DNA of 64,000 nt, from assembly GCA_963555705.1 (NCBI GenBank), contig OY743174.1, forward strand, positions 28,585,608 through 28,649,607, written 5' to 3'. The position numbers and the translations under genes were made by a program. The notes under the pieces are model-generated. The model searched no databases and had not been told where the DNA came from. It was given only the letters and a program-made list of their open reading frames with translations. This stretch comes from Ligustrum vulgare (Eukaryota; Streptophyta; Magnoliopsida; Lamiales; Oleaceae). How positions within the stretch are numbered: position 1 is the stretch's first letter; each line of letters begins with the position of its first letter. Shown here one piece after another: positions 11,001 through 24,164 of the stretch.

Positions 11001-13714
11001 TCTTTTCAATAATTTCCTATTCACCGTAGTTTTAATTAATGCACTTTTTTTAAAATTTTAATTCTTTTAATTTTTATATTGCAATTCAAAATATTTTTCA
11101 TACATATAAAGTATGAACTCTTTCCTTTCTCACACAAAAATCATTTAAATAAAATCACAACTCTTGTATAATATATGATTTCTGTAACGTCCTTCAATTA
11201 GTGAGAGAAAAAGAAAAAATTCGAACCTCTTTATTTAATTTTTTTACTTGAATATTAATTATTTTTTTTAAAAAAAAAAAACTACCAAAAAACTTTAAAG
11301 GAAATCATTTTTTTTATTATTATTTTACCATCAAGCCTTTTTTGGAGCATTTTACACTCGCATCTTTTTAATAATTTTCTGTTCACATAAGTTTTAATTA
11401 ATGCACATTTTTAAATATATTTGTTATTTTTATTGAAGAATTTCCAATAAAAATATTTTTCATACATATAAAGTATGAACTCTTTACTTTCTCACACAAA
11501 AAATCATTTAAATAAAATTCAAAACCCCTGTATAATATATGATTTCTGTAACGTCCTTCAATTAGTGAGAGAAAAAGAAAAAATGCGAACCTCTTTAATT
11601 AATTTTTTTTCATGAATATTAATTTTTTTTAAAAAAAATAACTACTAAAAAACTTTAAAGGGAAACATTTTTGATATTTTTATTTTACCATCAAGCCTTT
11701 TTTGGAGTATCTTACCCTCGAATCTTTTCAATAATTTCCTATTCACCGTAGTTTTAATTAATGCACTTTTTTTAATATTTTAATTCTTTTAATTTTTATA
11801 TTGCAATTCAAAATATTTTTCATACATATAAAGTATGAACTCTTTCCTTTCTCACACAAAAATCATTTAAATAAAATCACAACTCTTGTATAATATATGA
11901 TTTCTGTAACGTCCTTCAATTAGTGAGAGAAAAAGAAAAAATTCGAACCTCTTTATTTAATTTTTTTACTCGAATATTAATTATTTTTTTTAAAAAAAAA
12001 ACTACTAAAAATCTTTAAAGGGGAAACCATTTTTTATTATTATTTTACCATCAAGCCTTTTTTGGAGCATTTTACACTCGCATCTTTTTAATAATTTTCT
12101 GTTCACATAAGTTTTAATTAATGCACATTTTTAAATATATTTGTTATTTTTATTGAAGAATTTCCAATAAAAATATTTTTCATACATATAAAGTATGAAC
12201 TCTTTACTTTCTCACACAAAAAATCATTTAAATAAAATTCAAAACCCCTGTATAATATATGATTTCTGTAACGTCCTTCAATTAGTGATAGAAAAAGAAA
12301 AAATTCGAACCTCTTTATTTAATTTTTTTACTTGAATATTAATTATTTTTTTTAAAAAAAAAAAAACTACCAAAAAACTTTAAAGGAAATCATTTTTTTT
12401 ATTATTATTTTACCATCAAGCCTTTTTTGGAGTATCTTACCCTCGAATCTTTTCAATAATTTCCTATTCACCGTAGTTTTAATTAATGCACTTTTTTTAA
12501 TATTTTAATTCTTTTAATTTTTATATTGCAATTCAAAATATTTTTCATACATATAAAGTATGAACTCTTTACTTTCTCACACAAAAATCATTTAAATAAA
12601 ATTCACAACTCTTGTATAATATATGATTTCTGTAACGTCCTTCAATTAGTGAGAGAAAAAGAAAAAATGCGAACCTCTTTAATTAATTTTTTTCATGAAT
12701 ATTAATTTTTTTTAAAAAAAATAACTACTAAAAAACTTTAAAGGGAAACATTTTTTGATATTTTTATTTTACTATCAAGCCTTTTTTGGAGTATCTTACC
12801 CTCGAATCTTTTCAATAATTTCCTATTCACCGTAGTTTTAATTAATGCACTTTTAAATATTTTAATTCTTTTAATTTTTATATTGCAATTCAAAATATTT
12901 TTCATACATATAAAGTATGAACTCTTTACTTTATCACACAAAAATCATTTAAATAAAATTCACAACTCTTGTATAATATATGATTTCTGTAACGTCCTTC
13001 AATTAGTGATAGAAAAAGAAAAAATTCGAACCTCTTTATTTAATTTTTTTACTTGAATATTAATTATTTTTTAAAAAAAAAAAAACTACCAAAAAACTTT
13101 AAAGGAAATCATTTTTTTTATTATTATTTTACCATCAAGCCTTTTTTGGAGTATCTTACCCTCGCATCTTTTCAATAATTTCCTATTCACCGTAGTTTTA
13201 ATTAATGCACTTTTTTAAAATTTTAATTCTTTTAATTTTTATATTGCAATTCAAAATATTTTTCATACATATAAAGTATGAACTCTTTCCTTTCTCACAC
13301 AAAAATCATTTAAATAAAATCACAACTCTTGTATAATATATGATTTCTGTAACGTCCTTCAATTAGTGAGAGAAAAAGAAAAAATTCGAACCTCTTTATT
13401 TAATTTTTTTACTCGAATATTAATTATTTTTTTAAAAAAAAAAACTACTAAAAATCTTTAAAGGGGAAACCATTTTTTATTATTATTTTACCATCAAGCC
13501 TTTTTTGGAGCATTTTACACTCGCATCTTTTTAATAATTTTCTGTTCACATAAGTTTTAATTAATGCACATTTTTAAATATATTTGTTATTTTTATTGAA
13601 GAATTTCCAATAAAAATATTTTTCATACATATAAAGTATGAACTCTTTACTTTCTCACACAAAAAATCATTTAAATAAAATTCAAAACCCCTGTATAATA
13701 TATGATTTCTGTAA
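5064..13714 (+). repeat. 24-monomer block built on a' a b c d c (8651 bp)
   Basis: Class order is c a' a b c d c a' d c a' a b c d c a' b* c b a'' c a' b. Starts are 5064, 5420, 5779, 6143, 6505, 6863, 7227, 7583, 7943, 8307, 8663, 9023, 9387, 9749, 10107, 10472, 10828, 11188, 11552, 11910, 12272, 12636, 12993 and 13353. The 6-mer a' a b c d c appears at 5420-7582 and 8663-10827. b* at 11188 has an a-type middle. a'' at 12272 carries c-type cgaatc. The c monomer at 12636 has one extra T (attttttgat) that shortens its open frame. Most of this block is repeated at 14435-21285. Confidence 0.8.
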
Positions 13715-14434
13715 CGTCCTTCAATTAGTGAGAGAAAAAGAAAAAATGCGAACCTCTTTAATTAATTTTTTTTCATGAATATTAATTTTTTTTTAAAAAA
13801 ATAACTACTAAAAAACTTTAAAGGGAAACATTTTTGATATTTTTATTTTACCATCAAGCCTTTTTTGGAGTATCTTACCCTCGAATCTTTTCAATAATTT
13901 CCTATTCACCGTAGTTTTAATTAATGCACTTTTAAATATTTTAATTCTTTTAATTTTTATATTGCAATTCAAAATATTTTTCATACATATAAAGTATGAA
14001 CTCTTTCCTTTCTCACACAAAAATCATTTAAATAAAATCACAACTCTTGTATAATATATGATTTCTGTAACGTCCTTCAATTAGTGAGAGAAAAAGAAAA
14101 AATTCGAACCTCTTTATTTAATTTTTTTACTTGAATATTAATTATTTTTTTAAAAAAAAAAAAACTACCAAAAAACTTTAAAGGAAATCATTTTTTTTAT
14201 TATTATTTTACCATCAAGCCTTTTTTGGAGTATCTTAACCTCGCATCATTTCAATAATTTCCTATTCACCGTAGTTTTAATTAATGCACATTTTTTAATA
14301 TTTTAATTCTTTTTATTTTTCTATTGCAATTCAAAATATTTTTCATACATATAAAGTATGAACTCTTTACTTTCTCACACAAAAAATCATTTAAATAAAA
14401 TTCAAAACCCTTGTATAATATATGATTTCTGTAA
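13715..14434 (+). repeat. Two-monomer linker c d between large repeat blocks
   Basis: Monomers start at 13715 (c, with tcctttctcac in the tail) and 14071 (d, with a private ctattg for gtattg). They separate the 5064-13714 block from its partial copy at 14435-21285. The d tail resembles that of the monomer before 5064, so the true edge of the large duplication may lie inside these monomers. Confidence 0.7.
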
Positions 14435-17400
14435 CGTCCTTCAATTAGTGAGAGAAAAAGAAAAAATGCGAACCTCTTTAATTAATTTTTTTCATGAATA
14501 TTAATTTTTTTTAAAAAAAATAACTACTAAAAAACTTTAAAGGGAAACATTTTTGATATTTTTATTTTACTATCAAGCCTTTTTTGGAGTATCTTACCCT
14601 CGAATCTTTTCAATAATTTCCTATTCACCGTAGTTTTAATTAATGCACTTTTAAATATTTTAATTCTTTTAATTTTTATATTGCAATTCAAAATATTTTT
14701 CATACATATAAAGTATGAACTCTTTACTTTATCACACAAAAATCATTTAAATAAAATTCACAACTCTTGTATAATATATGATTTCTGTAACGTCCTTCAA
14801 TTAGTGATAGAAAAAGAAAAAATTCGAACCTCTTTATTTAATTTTTTTACTTGAACATTAATTATTTTTTAAAAAAAAAAAACTACCAAAAAACTTTAAA
14901 GGAAATCATTTTTTTTATTATTATTTTACCATCAAGCCTTTTTTGGAGTATCTTACCCTCGCATCTTTTCAATAATTTCCTATTCACCGTAGTTTTAATT
15001 AATGCACTTTTTTTAAAATTTTAATTCTTTTAATTTTTATATTGCAATTCAAAATATTTTTCATACATATAAAGTATGAACTCTTTCCTTTCTCACACAA
15101 AAATCATTTAAATAAAATCACAACTCTTGTATAATATATGATTTCTGTAACGTCCTTCAATTAGTGAGAGAAAAAGAAAAAATTCGAACCTCTTTATTTA
15201 ATTTTTTTACTTGAATATTAATTATTTTTTTTTAAAAAAAAAAAAACTACCAAAAAACTTTAAAGGAAAACATTTTTTTTATTATTATTTTACCATCAAG
15301 CCTTTTTTGGAGTATCTTACCCTCGCATCTTTTCAATAATTTCCTGTTCACCGTAGTTTTAATTAATGCACTTTTTTTAATATTTTAATTCTTTTAATTT
15401 TTATATTGCAATTCAAAATAATTTTCATACATATAAAGTATGAACTCTTTCCTTTCTCACACAAAAATCATTTAAATAAAATCACAACTCTTGTATAATA
15501 TATGATTTCTGTAACATCCTTCAATTAGTGAGAAAAAAAGAAAAAATTCGAACCTCTTTATTTAATTTTTTTACTTGAATATTGATTATTTTTTTTAAAA
15601 AAAAAACTACTAAAAATCTTTAAAGGGGAAACCATTTTTTATTATTATTTTACCATCAAGCCTTTTTTGGAGCATTTTACACTCGCATCTTTTTAATAAT
15701 TTTATGTTCACATAAGTTTTAATTAATGCACATTTTTAAATATATTTGTTATTTTTATTGAAGAATTTCCAATAAAAATATTTTTCATACATATAAAGTA
15801 TGAACTCTTTACTTTCTCACACAAAAAATCATTTAAATAAAATTCAAAACCCTTGTATAATATATGATTTCTGTAACGTCCTTCAATTAGTGAGAGAAAA
15901 AGAAAAAATGCGAACCTCTTTAATTAATTTTTTTCATGAATATTAATTTTTTTTAAAAAAAATAACTACTAAAAAACTTTAAAGGGAAACATTTTTGATA
16001 TTTTTATTTTACCATCAAGCCTTTTTTGGAGTATCTTACCCTCGAATCTTTTCAATAATTTCCTATTCACCGTAGTTTTAATTAATGCACTTTTTTTAAT
16101 ATTTTAATTCTTTTAATTTTTATATTGCAATTCAAAATATTTTTCATACATATAAAGTATGAACTCTTTACTTTCTCACACAAAAATCATTTAAATAAAA
16201 TTCACAACTCTTGTATAATATATGATTTCTGTAACGTCCTTCAATTAGTGAGAGAAAAAGAAAAAATTCGAACTTCTTTATTTAATTTTTTTACTTGAAT
16301 ATTAATTATTTTTTTAAAAAAAAAAAAACTACCAAAAAACTTTAAAGGAAATCATTTTTTTTATTATTATTTTACCATCAAGCCTTTTTTGGAGTATCTT
16401 AACCTCGCATCATTTCAATAATTTCCTATTCACCGTAGTTTTAATTAATGCACATTTTTTAATATTTTAATTCTTTTTATTTTTGTATTGCAATTCAAAA
16501 TATTTTTCATACATATAAAGTATGAACTCTTTACTTTCTCACACAAAAAATCATTTAAATAAAATTCAAAACCCTTGTATAATATATGATTTCTGTAACG
16601 TCCTTCAATTAGTGAGAGAAAAAGAAAAAATGCGAACCTCTTTAATTAATTTTTTTCATGAATATTAATTTTTTTTAAAAAAAATAACTACTAAAAAACT
16701 TTAAAGGGAAACATTTTTGATATTTTTATTTTACTATCAAGCCTTTTTTGGAGTATCTTACCCTCGAATCTTTTCAATAATTTCCTATTCACCGTAGTTT
16801 TAATTAATGCACTTTTAAATATTTTAATTCTTTTAATTTTTATATTGCAATTCAAAATATTTTTCATACATATAAAGTATGAACTCTTTACTTTATCACA
16901 CAAAAATCATTTAAATAAAATTCACAACTCTTGTATAATATATGATTTCTGTAACGTCCTTCAATTAGTGATAGAAAAAGAAAAAATTCGAACCTCTTTA
17001 TTTAATTTTTTTACTTGAACATTAATTATTTTTTAAAAAAAAAAAACTACCAAAAAACTTTAAAGGAAATCATTTTTTTTATTATTATTTTACCATCAAG
17101 CCTTTTTTGGAGTATCTTACCCTCGCATCTTTTCAATAATTTCCTATTCACCGTAGTTTTAATTAATGCACTTTTTTTAAAATTTTAATTCTTTTAATTT
17201 TTATATTGCAATTCAAAATATTTTTCATACATATAAAGTATGAACTCTTTCCTTTCTCACACAAAAATCATTTAAATAAAATCACAACTCTTGTATAATA
17301 TATGATTTCTGTAACGTCCTTCAATTAGTGAGAGAAAAAGAAAAAATTCGAACCTCTTTATTTAATTTTTTTACTTGAATATTAATTATTTTTTTAAAAA

Positions 17401-20400
17401 AAAAAAAACTACCAAAAAACTTTAAAGGAAATCATTTTTTTTATTATTATTTTACCATCAAGCCTTTTTTGGAGTATCTTAACCTCGCATCATTTCAATA
17501 ATTTCCTATTCACCGTAGTTTTAATTAATGCACATTTTTTAATATTTTAATTCTTTTTATTTTTGTATTGCAATTCAAAATATTTTTCATACATATAAAG
17601 TATGAACTCTTTACTTTCTCACACAAAAAATCATTTAAATAAAATTCAAAACCCTTGTATAATATATGATTTCTGTAACGTCCTTCAATTAGTGAGAGAA
17701 AAAGAAAAAATGCGAACCTCTTTAATTAATTTTTTTCATGAATATTAATTTTTTTTAAAAAAAATAACTACTAAAAAACTTTAAAGGGAAACATTTTTGA
17801 TATTTTTATTTTACTATCAAGCCTTTTTTGGAGTATCTTACCCTCGAATCTTTTCAATAATTTCCTATTCACCGTAGTTTTAATTAATGCACTTTTAAAT
17901 ATTTTAATTCTTTTAATTTTTATATTGCAATTCAAAATATTTTTCATACATATAAAGTATGAACTCTTTACTTTATCACACAAAAATCATTTAAATAAAA
18001 TTCACAACTCTTGTATAATATATGATTTCTGTAACGTCCTTCAATTAGTGATAGAAAAAGAAAAAATTCGAACCTCTTTATTTAATTTTTTTACTTGAAC
18101 ATTAATTATTTTTTTAAAAAAAAAAACTACCAAAAAACTTTAAAGGAAATCATTTTTTTTATTATTATTTTACCATCAAGCCTTTTTTGGAGTATCTTAC
18201 CCTCGCATCTTTTCAATAATTTCCTATTCACCGTAGTTTTAATTAATGCACTTTTTTTAAAATTTTAATTCTTTTAATTTTTATATTGCAATTCAAAATA
18301 TTTTTCATACATATAAAGTATGAACTCTTTCCTTTCTCACACAAAAATCATTTAAATAAAATCACAACTCTTGTATAATATATGATTTCTGTAACGTCCT
18401 TCAATTAGTGAGAGAAAAAGAAAAAATTCGAACCTCTTTATTTAATTTTTTTACTTGAATATTAATTATTTTTTTTTAAAAAAAAAAAAACTACCAAAAA
18501 ACTTTAAAGGAAAACATTTTTTTTATTATTATTTTACCATCAAGCCTTTTTTGGAGTATCTTACCCTCGCATCTTTTCAATAATTTCCTGTTCACCGTAG
18601 TTTTAATTAATGCACTTTTTTTAATATTTTAATTCTTTTAATTTTTATATTGCAATTCAAAATATTTTTCATACATATAAAGTATGAACTCTTTCCTTTC
18701 TCACACAAAAATCATTTAAATAAAATCACAACTCTTGTATAATATATGATTTCTGTAACGTCCTTCAATTAGTGAGAGAAAAAGAAAAAATTCGAACCTC
18801 TTTATTTAATTTTTTTACTTGAATATTAATTATTTTTTTTAAAAAAAAAAAACTACCAAAAAACTTTAAAGGAAATCATTTTTTTTATTATTATTTTACC
18901 ATCAAGCCTTTTTTGGAGCATTTTACACTCGCATCTTTTTAATAATTTTCTGTTCACATAAGTTTTAATTAATGCACATTTTTAAATATATTTGTTATTT
19001 TTATTGAAGAATTTCCAATAAAAATATTTTTCATACATATAAAGTATGAACTCTTTACTTTCTCACACAAAAAATCATTTAAATAAAATTCAAAACCCCT
19101 GTATAATATATGATTTCTGTAACGTCCTTCAATTAGTGAGAGAAAAAGAAAAAATGCGAACCTCTTTAATTAATTTTTTTTCATGAATATTAATTTTTTT
19201 TAAAAAAAATAACTACGAAAAAACTTTAAAGGGAAACATTTTTGATATTTTTATTTTACCATCAAGCCTTTTTTGGAGTATCTTACCCTCGAATCTTTTC
19301 AATAATTTCCTATTCACCGTAGTTTTAATTAATGCACTTTTTTTAATATTTTAATTCTTTTAATTTTTATATTGCAATTCAAAATATTTTTCATACATAT
19401 AAAGTATGAACTCTTTCCTTTCTCACACAAAAATCATTTAAATAAAATCACAACTCTTGTATAATATATGATTTCTGTAACGTCCTTCAATTAGTGAGAG
19501 AAAAAGAAAAAATTCGAACCTCTTTATTTAATTTTTTTACTCGAATATTAATTATTTTTTTTAAAAAAAAAACTACTAAAAATCTTTAAAGGGGAAACCA
19601 TTTTTTATTATTATTTTACCATCAAGCCTTTTTTGGAGCATTTTACACTCGCATCTTTTTAATAATTTTCTGTTCACATAAGTTTTAATTAATGCACATT
19701 TTTAAATATATTTGTTATTTTTATTGAAGAATTTCCAATAAAAATATTTTTCATACATATAAAGTATGAACTCTTTACTTTCTCACACAAAAAATCATTT
19801 AAATAAAATTCAAAACCCCTGTATAATATATGATTTCTGTAACGTCCTTCAATTAGTGATAGAAAAAGAAAAAATTCGAACCTCTTTATTTAATTTTTTT
19901 ACTTGAATATTAATTATTTTTTTTAAAAAAAAAAAAACTACCAAAAAACTTTAAAGGAAATCATTTTTTTTATTATTATTTTACCATCAAGCCTTTTTTG
20001 GAGTATCTTACCCTCGAATCTTTTCAATAATTTCCTATTCACCGTAGTTTTAATTAATGCACTTTTTTTAATATTTTAATTCTTTTAATTTTTATATTGC
20101 AATTCAAAATATTTTTCATACATATAAAGTATGAACTCTTTACTTTCTCACACAAAAATCATTTAAATAAAATTCACAACTCTTGTATAATATATGATTT
20201 CTGTAACGTCCTTCAATTAGTGAGAGAAAAAGAAAAAATGCGAACCTCTTTAATTAATTTTTTTCATGAATATTAATTTTTTTTAAAAAAAATAACTACT
20301 AAAAAACTTTAAAGGGAAACATTTTTTGATATTTTTATTTTACTATCAAGCCTTTTTTGGAGTATCTTACCCTCGAATCTTTTCAATAATTTCCTATTCA

Positions 20401-21285
20401 CCGTAGTTTTAATTAATGCACTTTTAAATATTTTAATTCTTTTAATTTTTATATTGCAATTCAAAATATTTTTCATACATATAAAGTATGAACTCTTTAC
20501 TTTATCACACAAAAATCATTTAAATAAAATTCACAACTCTTGTATAATATATGATTTCTGTAACGTCCTTCAATTAGTGATAGAAAAAGAAAAAATTCGA
20601 ACCTCTTTATTTAATTTTTTTACTTGAATATTAATTATTTTTTAAAAAAAAAAAAACTACCAAAAAACTTTAAAGGAAATCATTTTTTTTATTATTATTT
20701 TACCATCAAGCCTTTTTTGGAGTATCTTACCCTCGCATCTTTTCAATAATTTCCTATTCACCGTAGTTTTAATTAATGCACTTTTTTAAAATTTTAATTC
20801 TTTTAATTTTTATATTGCAATTCAAAATATTTTTCATACATATAAAGTATGAACTCTTTCCTTTCTCACACAAAAATCATTTAAATAAAATCACAACTCT
20901 TGTATAATATATGATTTCTGTAACGTCCTTCAATTAGTGAGAGAAAAAGAAAAAATTCGAACCTCTTTATTTAATTTTTTTACTCGAATATTAATTATTT
21001 TTTTTAAAAAAAAAACTACTAAAAATCTTTAAAGGGGAAACCATTTTTTATTATTATTTTACCATCAAGCCTTTTTTGGAGCATTTTACACTCGCATCTT
21101 TTTAATAATTTTCTGTTCACATAAGTTTTAATTAATGCACATTTTTAAATATATTTGTTATTTTTATTGAAGAATTTCCAATAAAAATATTTTTCATACA
21201 TATAAAGTATGAACTCTTTACTTTCTCACACAAAAAATCATTTAAATAAAATTCAAAACCCCTGTATAATATATGATTTCTGTAA
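14435..21285 (+). repeat. Partial second copy of the 5064-13714 block (19 monomers)
   Basis: Starts are 14435, 14791, 15151, 15515, 15877, 16235, 16599, 16955, 17315, 17679, 18035, 18395, 18759, 19123, 19481, 19843, 20207, 20564 and 20924. The first twelve match the monomers at 5064-9386 at an offset of 9371-9372 bp, including the private gaacttcttt, gaacattaat and caaaataatttt variants. From 18759 on, they match 11188-13714 at an offset of 7571 bp, including the b* hybrid and the extra-T c monomer. The copy therefore lacks five monomers (9387-11187 equivalents, about 1800 bp). Confidence 0.85.
18759..19122 (+). repeat. Hybrid b* monomer (a-type 5' part, b-type 3' part)
   Basis: The 5' part is a-type (ttacttgaat, ctacc, ggaaatcatttttttt); from gcattttacactcg on it is b-type. 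The exchange lies between ggaaatcat and ggagcatt, within or beside the shared catcaagccttttttgg block. The monomer at 11188 has the same structure and is its counterpart at 7571 bp. The b at 3616 has a similar a-type middle but keeps catcc and ctactaaaa, so it is a separate hybrid. Confidence 0.75.
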
Positions 21286-24164
21286 CGTCCTTCAATTAGT
21301 GATAGAAAAAGAAAAAATTCGAACCTCTTTAATTAATTTTTTTTCATGAATATTAATTTTTTTTAAAAAAAATAACTACTAAAAAACTTTAAAGGGAAAC
21401 ATTTTTGATATTTTTATTTTACCATCAAGCCTTTTTTGGAGTATCTTACCCTCGAATCTTTTCAATAATTTCCTATTCACCGTAGTTTTAATTAATGCAC
21501 TTTTAAATATTTTAATTCTTTTAATTTTTATATTGCAATTCAAAATATTTTTCATACATATAAAGTATGAACTCTTTACTTTCTCACACAAAAATCATTT
21601 AAATAAAATTCACAACTCTAGTATAATATATGATTTCTTTAACGTCCTTCAATTAGTGATAGAAAAAGAAAAAATTCGAACCTCTTTATTTAATTTTTTT
21701 ACTTGAATATTAATTATTTTTTTTTAAAAAAAAAACTACCAAAAAACTTTAAAGGAAATCATTTTTTTTATTATTATTTTACCATCAAGCCTTTTTTGGA
21801 GTATCTTACCCTCGCATCTTTTCAATAATTTCCTATTCACCGTAGTTTTAATTAATGCACTTTTTTTAAAATTTTAATTCTTTTAATTTTTATATTGCAA
21901 TTCAAAATATTTTTCATACATATAAAGTATGAACTCTTTCCTTTCTCACACAAAAATCATTTAAATAAAATCACAACTCTTGTATAATATATGATTTCTG
22001 TAACGTCCTTCAATTAGTGAGAGAAAAAGAAAAAATTCGAACCTCTTTATTTAATTTTTTTACTCGAATATTAATTATTTTTTTTAAAAAAAAAACTACT
22101 AAAAATCTTTAAAGGGGAAACCATTTTTTATTATTATTTTACCATCAAGCCTTTTTTGGAGCATTTTACACTCGCATCTTTTTAATAATTTTCTGTTCAC
22201 ATAAGTTTTAATTAATGCACATTTTTAAATATATTTGTTATTTTTATTGAAGAATTTCCAATAAAAATATTTTTCATACATATAAAGTATGATCTCTTTA
22301 CTTTCTCACACAAAAAAATCATTTAAATAAAATTCAAAACCCCTGTATAATATATGATTTCTGTAACGTCCTTCAATTAGTGAGAGAAAAAGAAAAAATG
22401 CGAACCTCTTTAATTAATTTTTTTTCATGAATATTAATTTTTTTTAAAAAAAATAACTACTAAAAAACTTCAAAGGGAAACATTTTTGATATTTTTATTT
22501 TACCATCAAGCCTTTTTTGGAGTATCTTACCCTCGAATCTTTTCAATAATTTCCTATTCACCGTAGTTTTAATTAATGCACTTTTAAATATTTTAATTCT
22601 TTTAATTTTTATATTGCAATTCAAAATATTTTTCATACATATAAAGTATGAACTCTTTACTTTCTCACACAAAAATCATTTAAATAAAATTCACAACTCT
22701 TGTATAATATATGATTTCTGTAACGTCCTTCAATTAGTGATAGAAAAAGAAAAAATTTGAACCTCTTTATTTAATTTTTTTACTTGAATATTAATTATTT
22801 TTTTTTAAAAAAAAAACTACAAAAAAACTTTAAAGGAAATCATTTTTTTTATTATTATTTTACCATCAAGCCTTTTTTGGAGTATCTTACCCTCGCATCT
22901 TTTCAATAATTTCCTATTCACCGTAGTTTTAATTAATGCACTTTTTTTAATATTTTAATTCTTTTAATTTTTATATTGCAATTCAAAATATTTTTCATAC
23001 ATATAAAGTATGAACTCTTTACTTTCTCACACAAAAAATCATTTAAATAAAATCCAAAACCCCTGTATAATATATGATTTCTGTAACGTCCTTCAATTAG
23101 TGAGAGAAAAAGAAAAAATGCGAACCTCTTTAATTAATTTTTTTTCATGAATATTAATTTTTTTTAAAAAAAATAACTACTAAAAAACTTTAAAGGGAAA
23201 CATTTTTGATATTTTTATTTTACCATCAAGCCTTTTTTGGAGTATCTTACCCTCGAATCTTTTCAATAATTTCCTATTCACCGTAGTTTTAATTAATGCA
23301 CTTTTAAATATTTTAATTCTTTTAATTTTTATATTGCAATTCAAAATATTTTTCATACATATAAAGTATGAACTCTTTACTTTCTCACACAAAAATCATT
23401 TAAATAAAATTCACAACTCTTGTATAATATATGATTTCTGTAACGTCCTTCAATTAGTGATAGAAAAAGAAAAAATTTGAACCTCTTTATTTAATTTTTT
23501 TACTTGAATATTAATTATTTTTTTAAAAAAAAAAAACTACAAAAAAACTTTAAAGGAAATCATTTTTTTTTATTATTATTTTACCATCAAGCCTTTTTTG
23601 GAATATCTTACCCTCGCATCTTTTCAATAATTTCCTATTCACCGTAGTTTTAATTAATGCACTTTTTTTAATATTTTAATTCTTTTAATTTTTATATTGC
23701 AATTCAAAATATTTTTCATACATATAAAGTATGAACTCTTTACTTTCTCACACAAAAAATCATTTAAATAAAATTTAAAACCCCTGTATAATATATGATT
23801 TCTGTAACGTCCTTCAATTAGTGAGAGAAAAAGAAAAAATGCGAACCTCTTTAATTAATTTTTTTTCATGAATATTAATTTTTTTTTAAAAAAATAACTA
23901 CTAAAAAACTTTAAAGGGAAACATTTTTGATATTTTTATTTTACCATCAAGCCTTTTTTGGAGTATCTTACCCTCGAATCTTTTCAATAATTTCCTATTC
24001 ACCGTAGTTTTAATTAATGCACTTTTAAATATTTTAATTCTTTTAATTTTTATATTGCAATTCAAAATATTTTTCATACATATAAAGTATGAACTCTTTA
24101 CTTTCTCACACAAAAATCATTTAAATAAAATTCACAACTCTTGTATAATATATGATTTCTGTAA
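21286..24164 (+). repeat. Irregular a' b c / a' c stretch
   Basis: Order is c a' b c a' c a' c, with starts at 21286, 21643, 22004, 22367, 22724, 23087, 23444 and 23808. Two tandem a' c dimers (22724 to 23444 to 24165, steps of 720-721 bp) lack b. In these, the a' carries atttg for attcg and ctacaaaaaa for ctaccaaaaa, and ends with a b-like tail (ttcaaaacccctg or close variants). This suggests b was lost by exchange in the shared tail. The c at 21286 begins with an a' head (gatag, attcg). The monomer at 21643 has private changes ctagtataa and tttctttaac. Confidence 0.8.
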
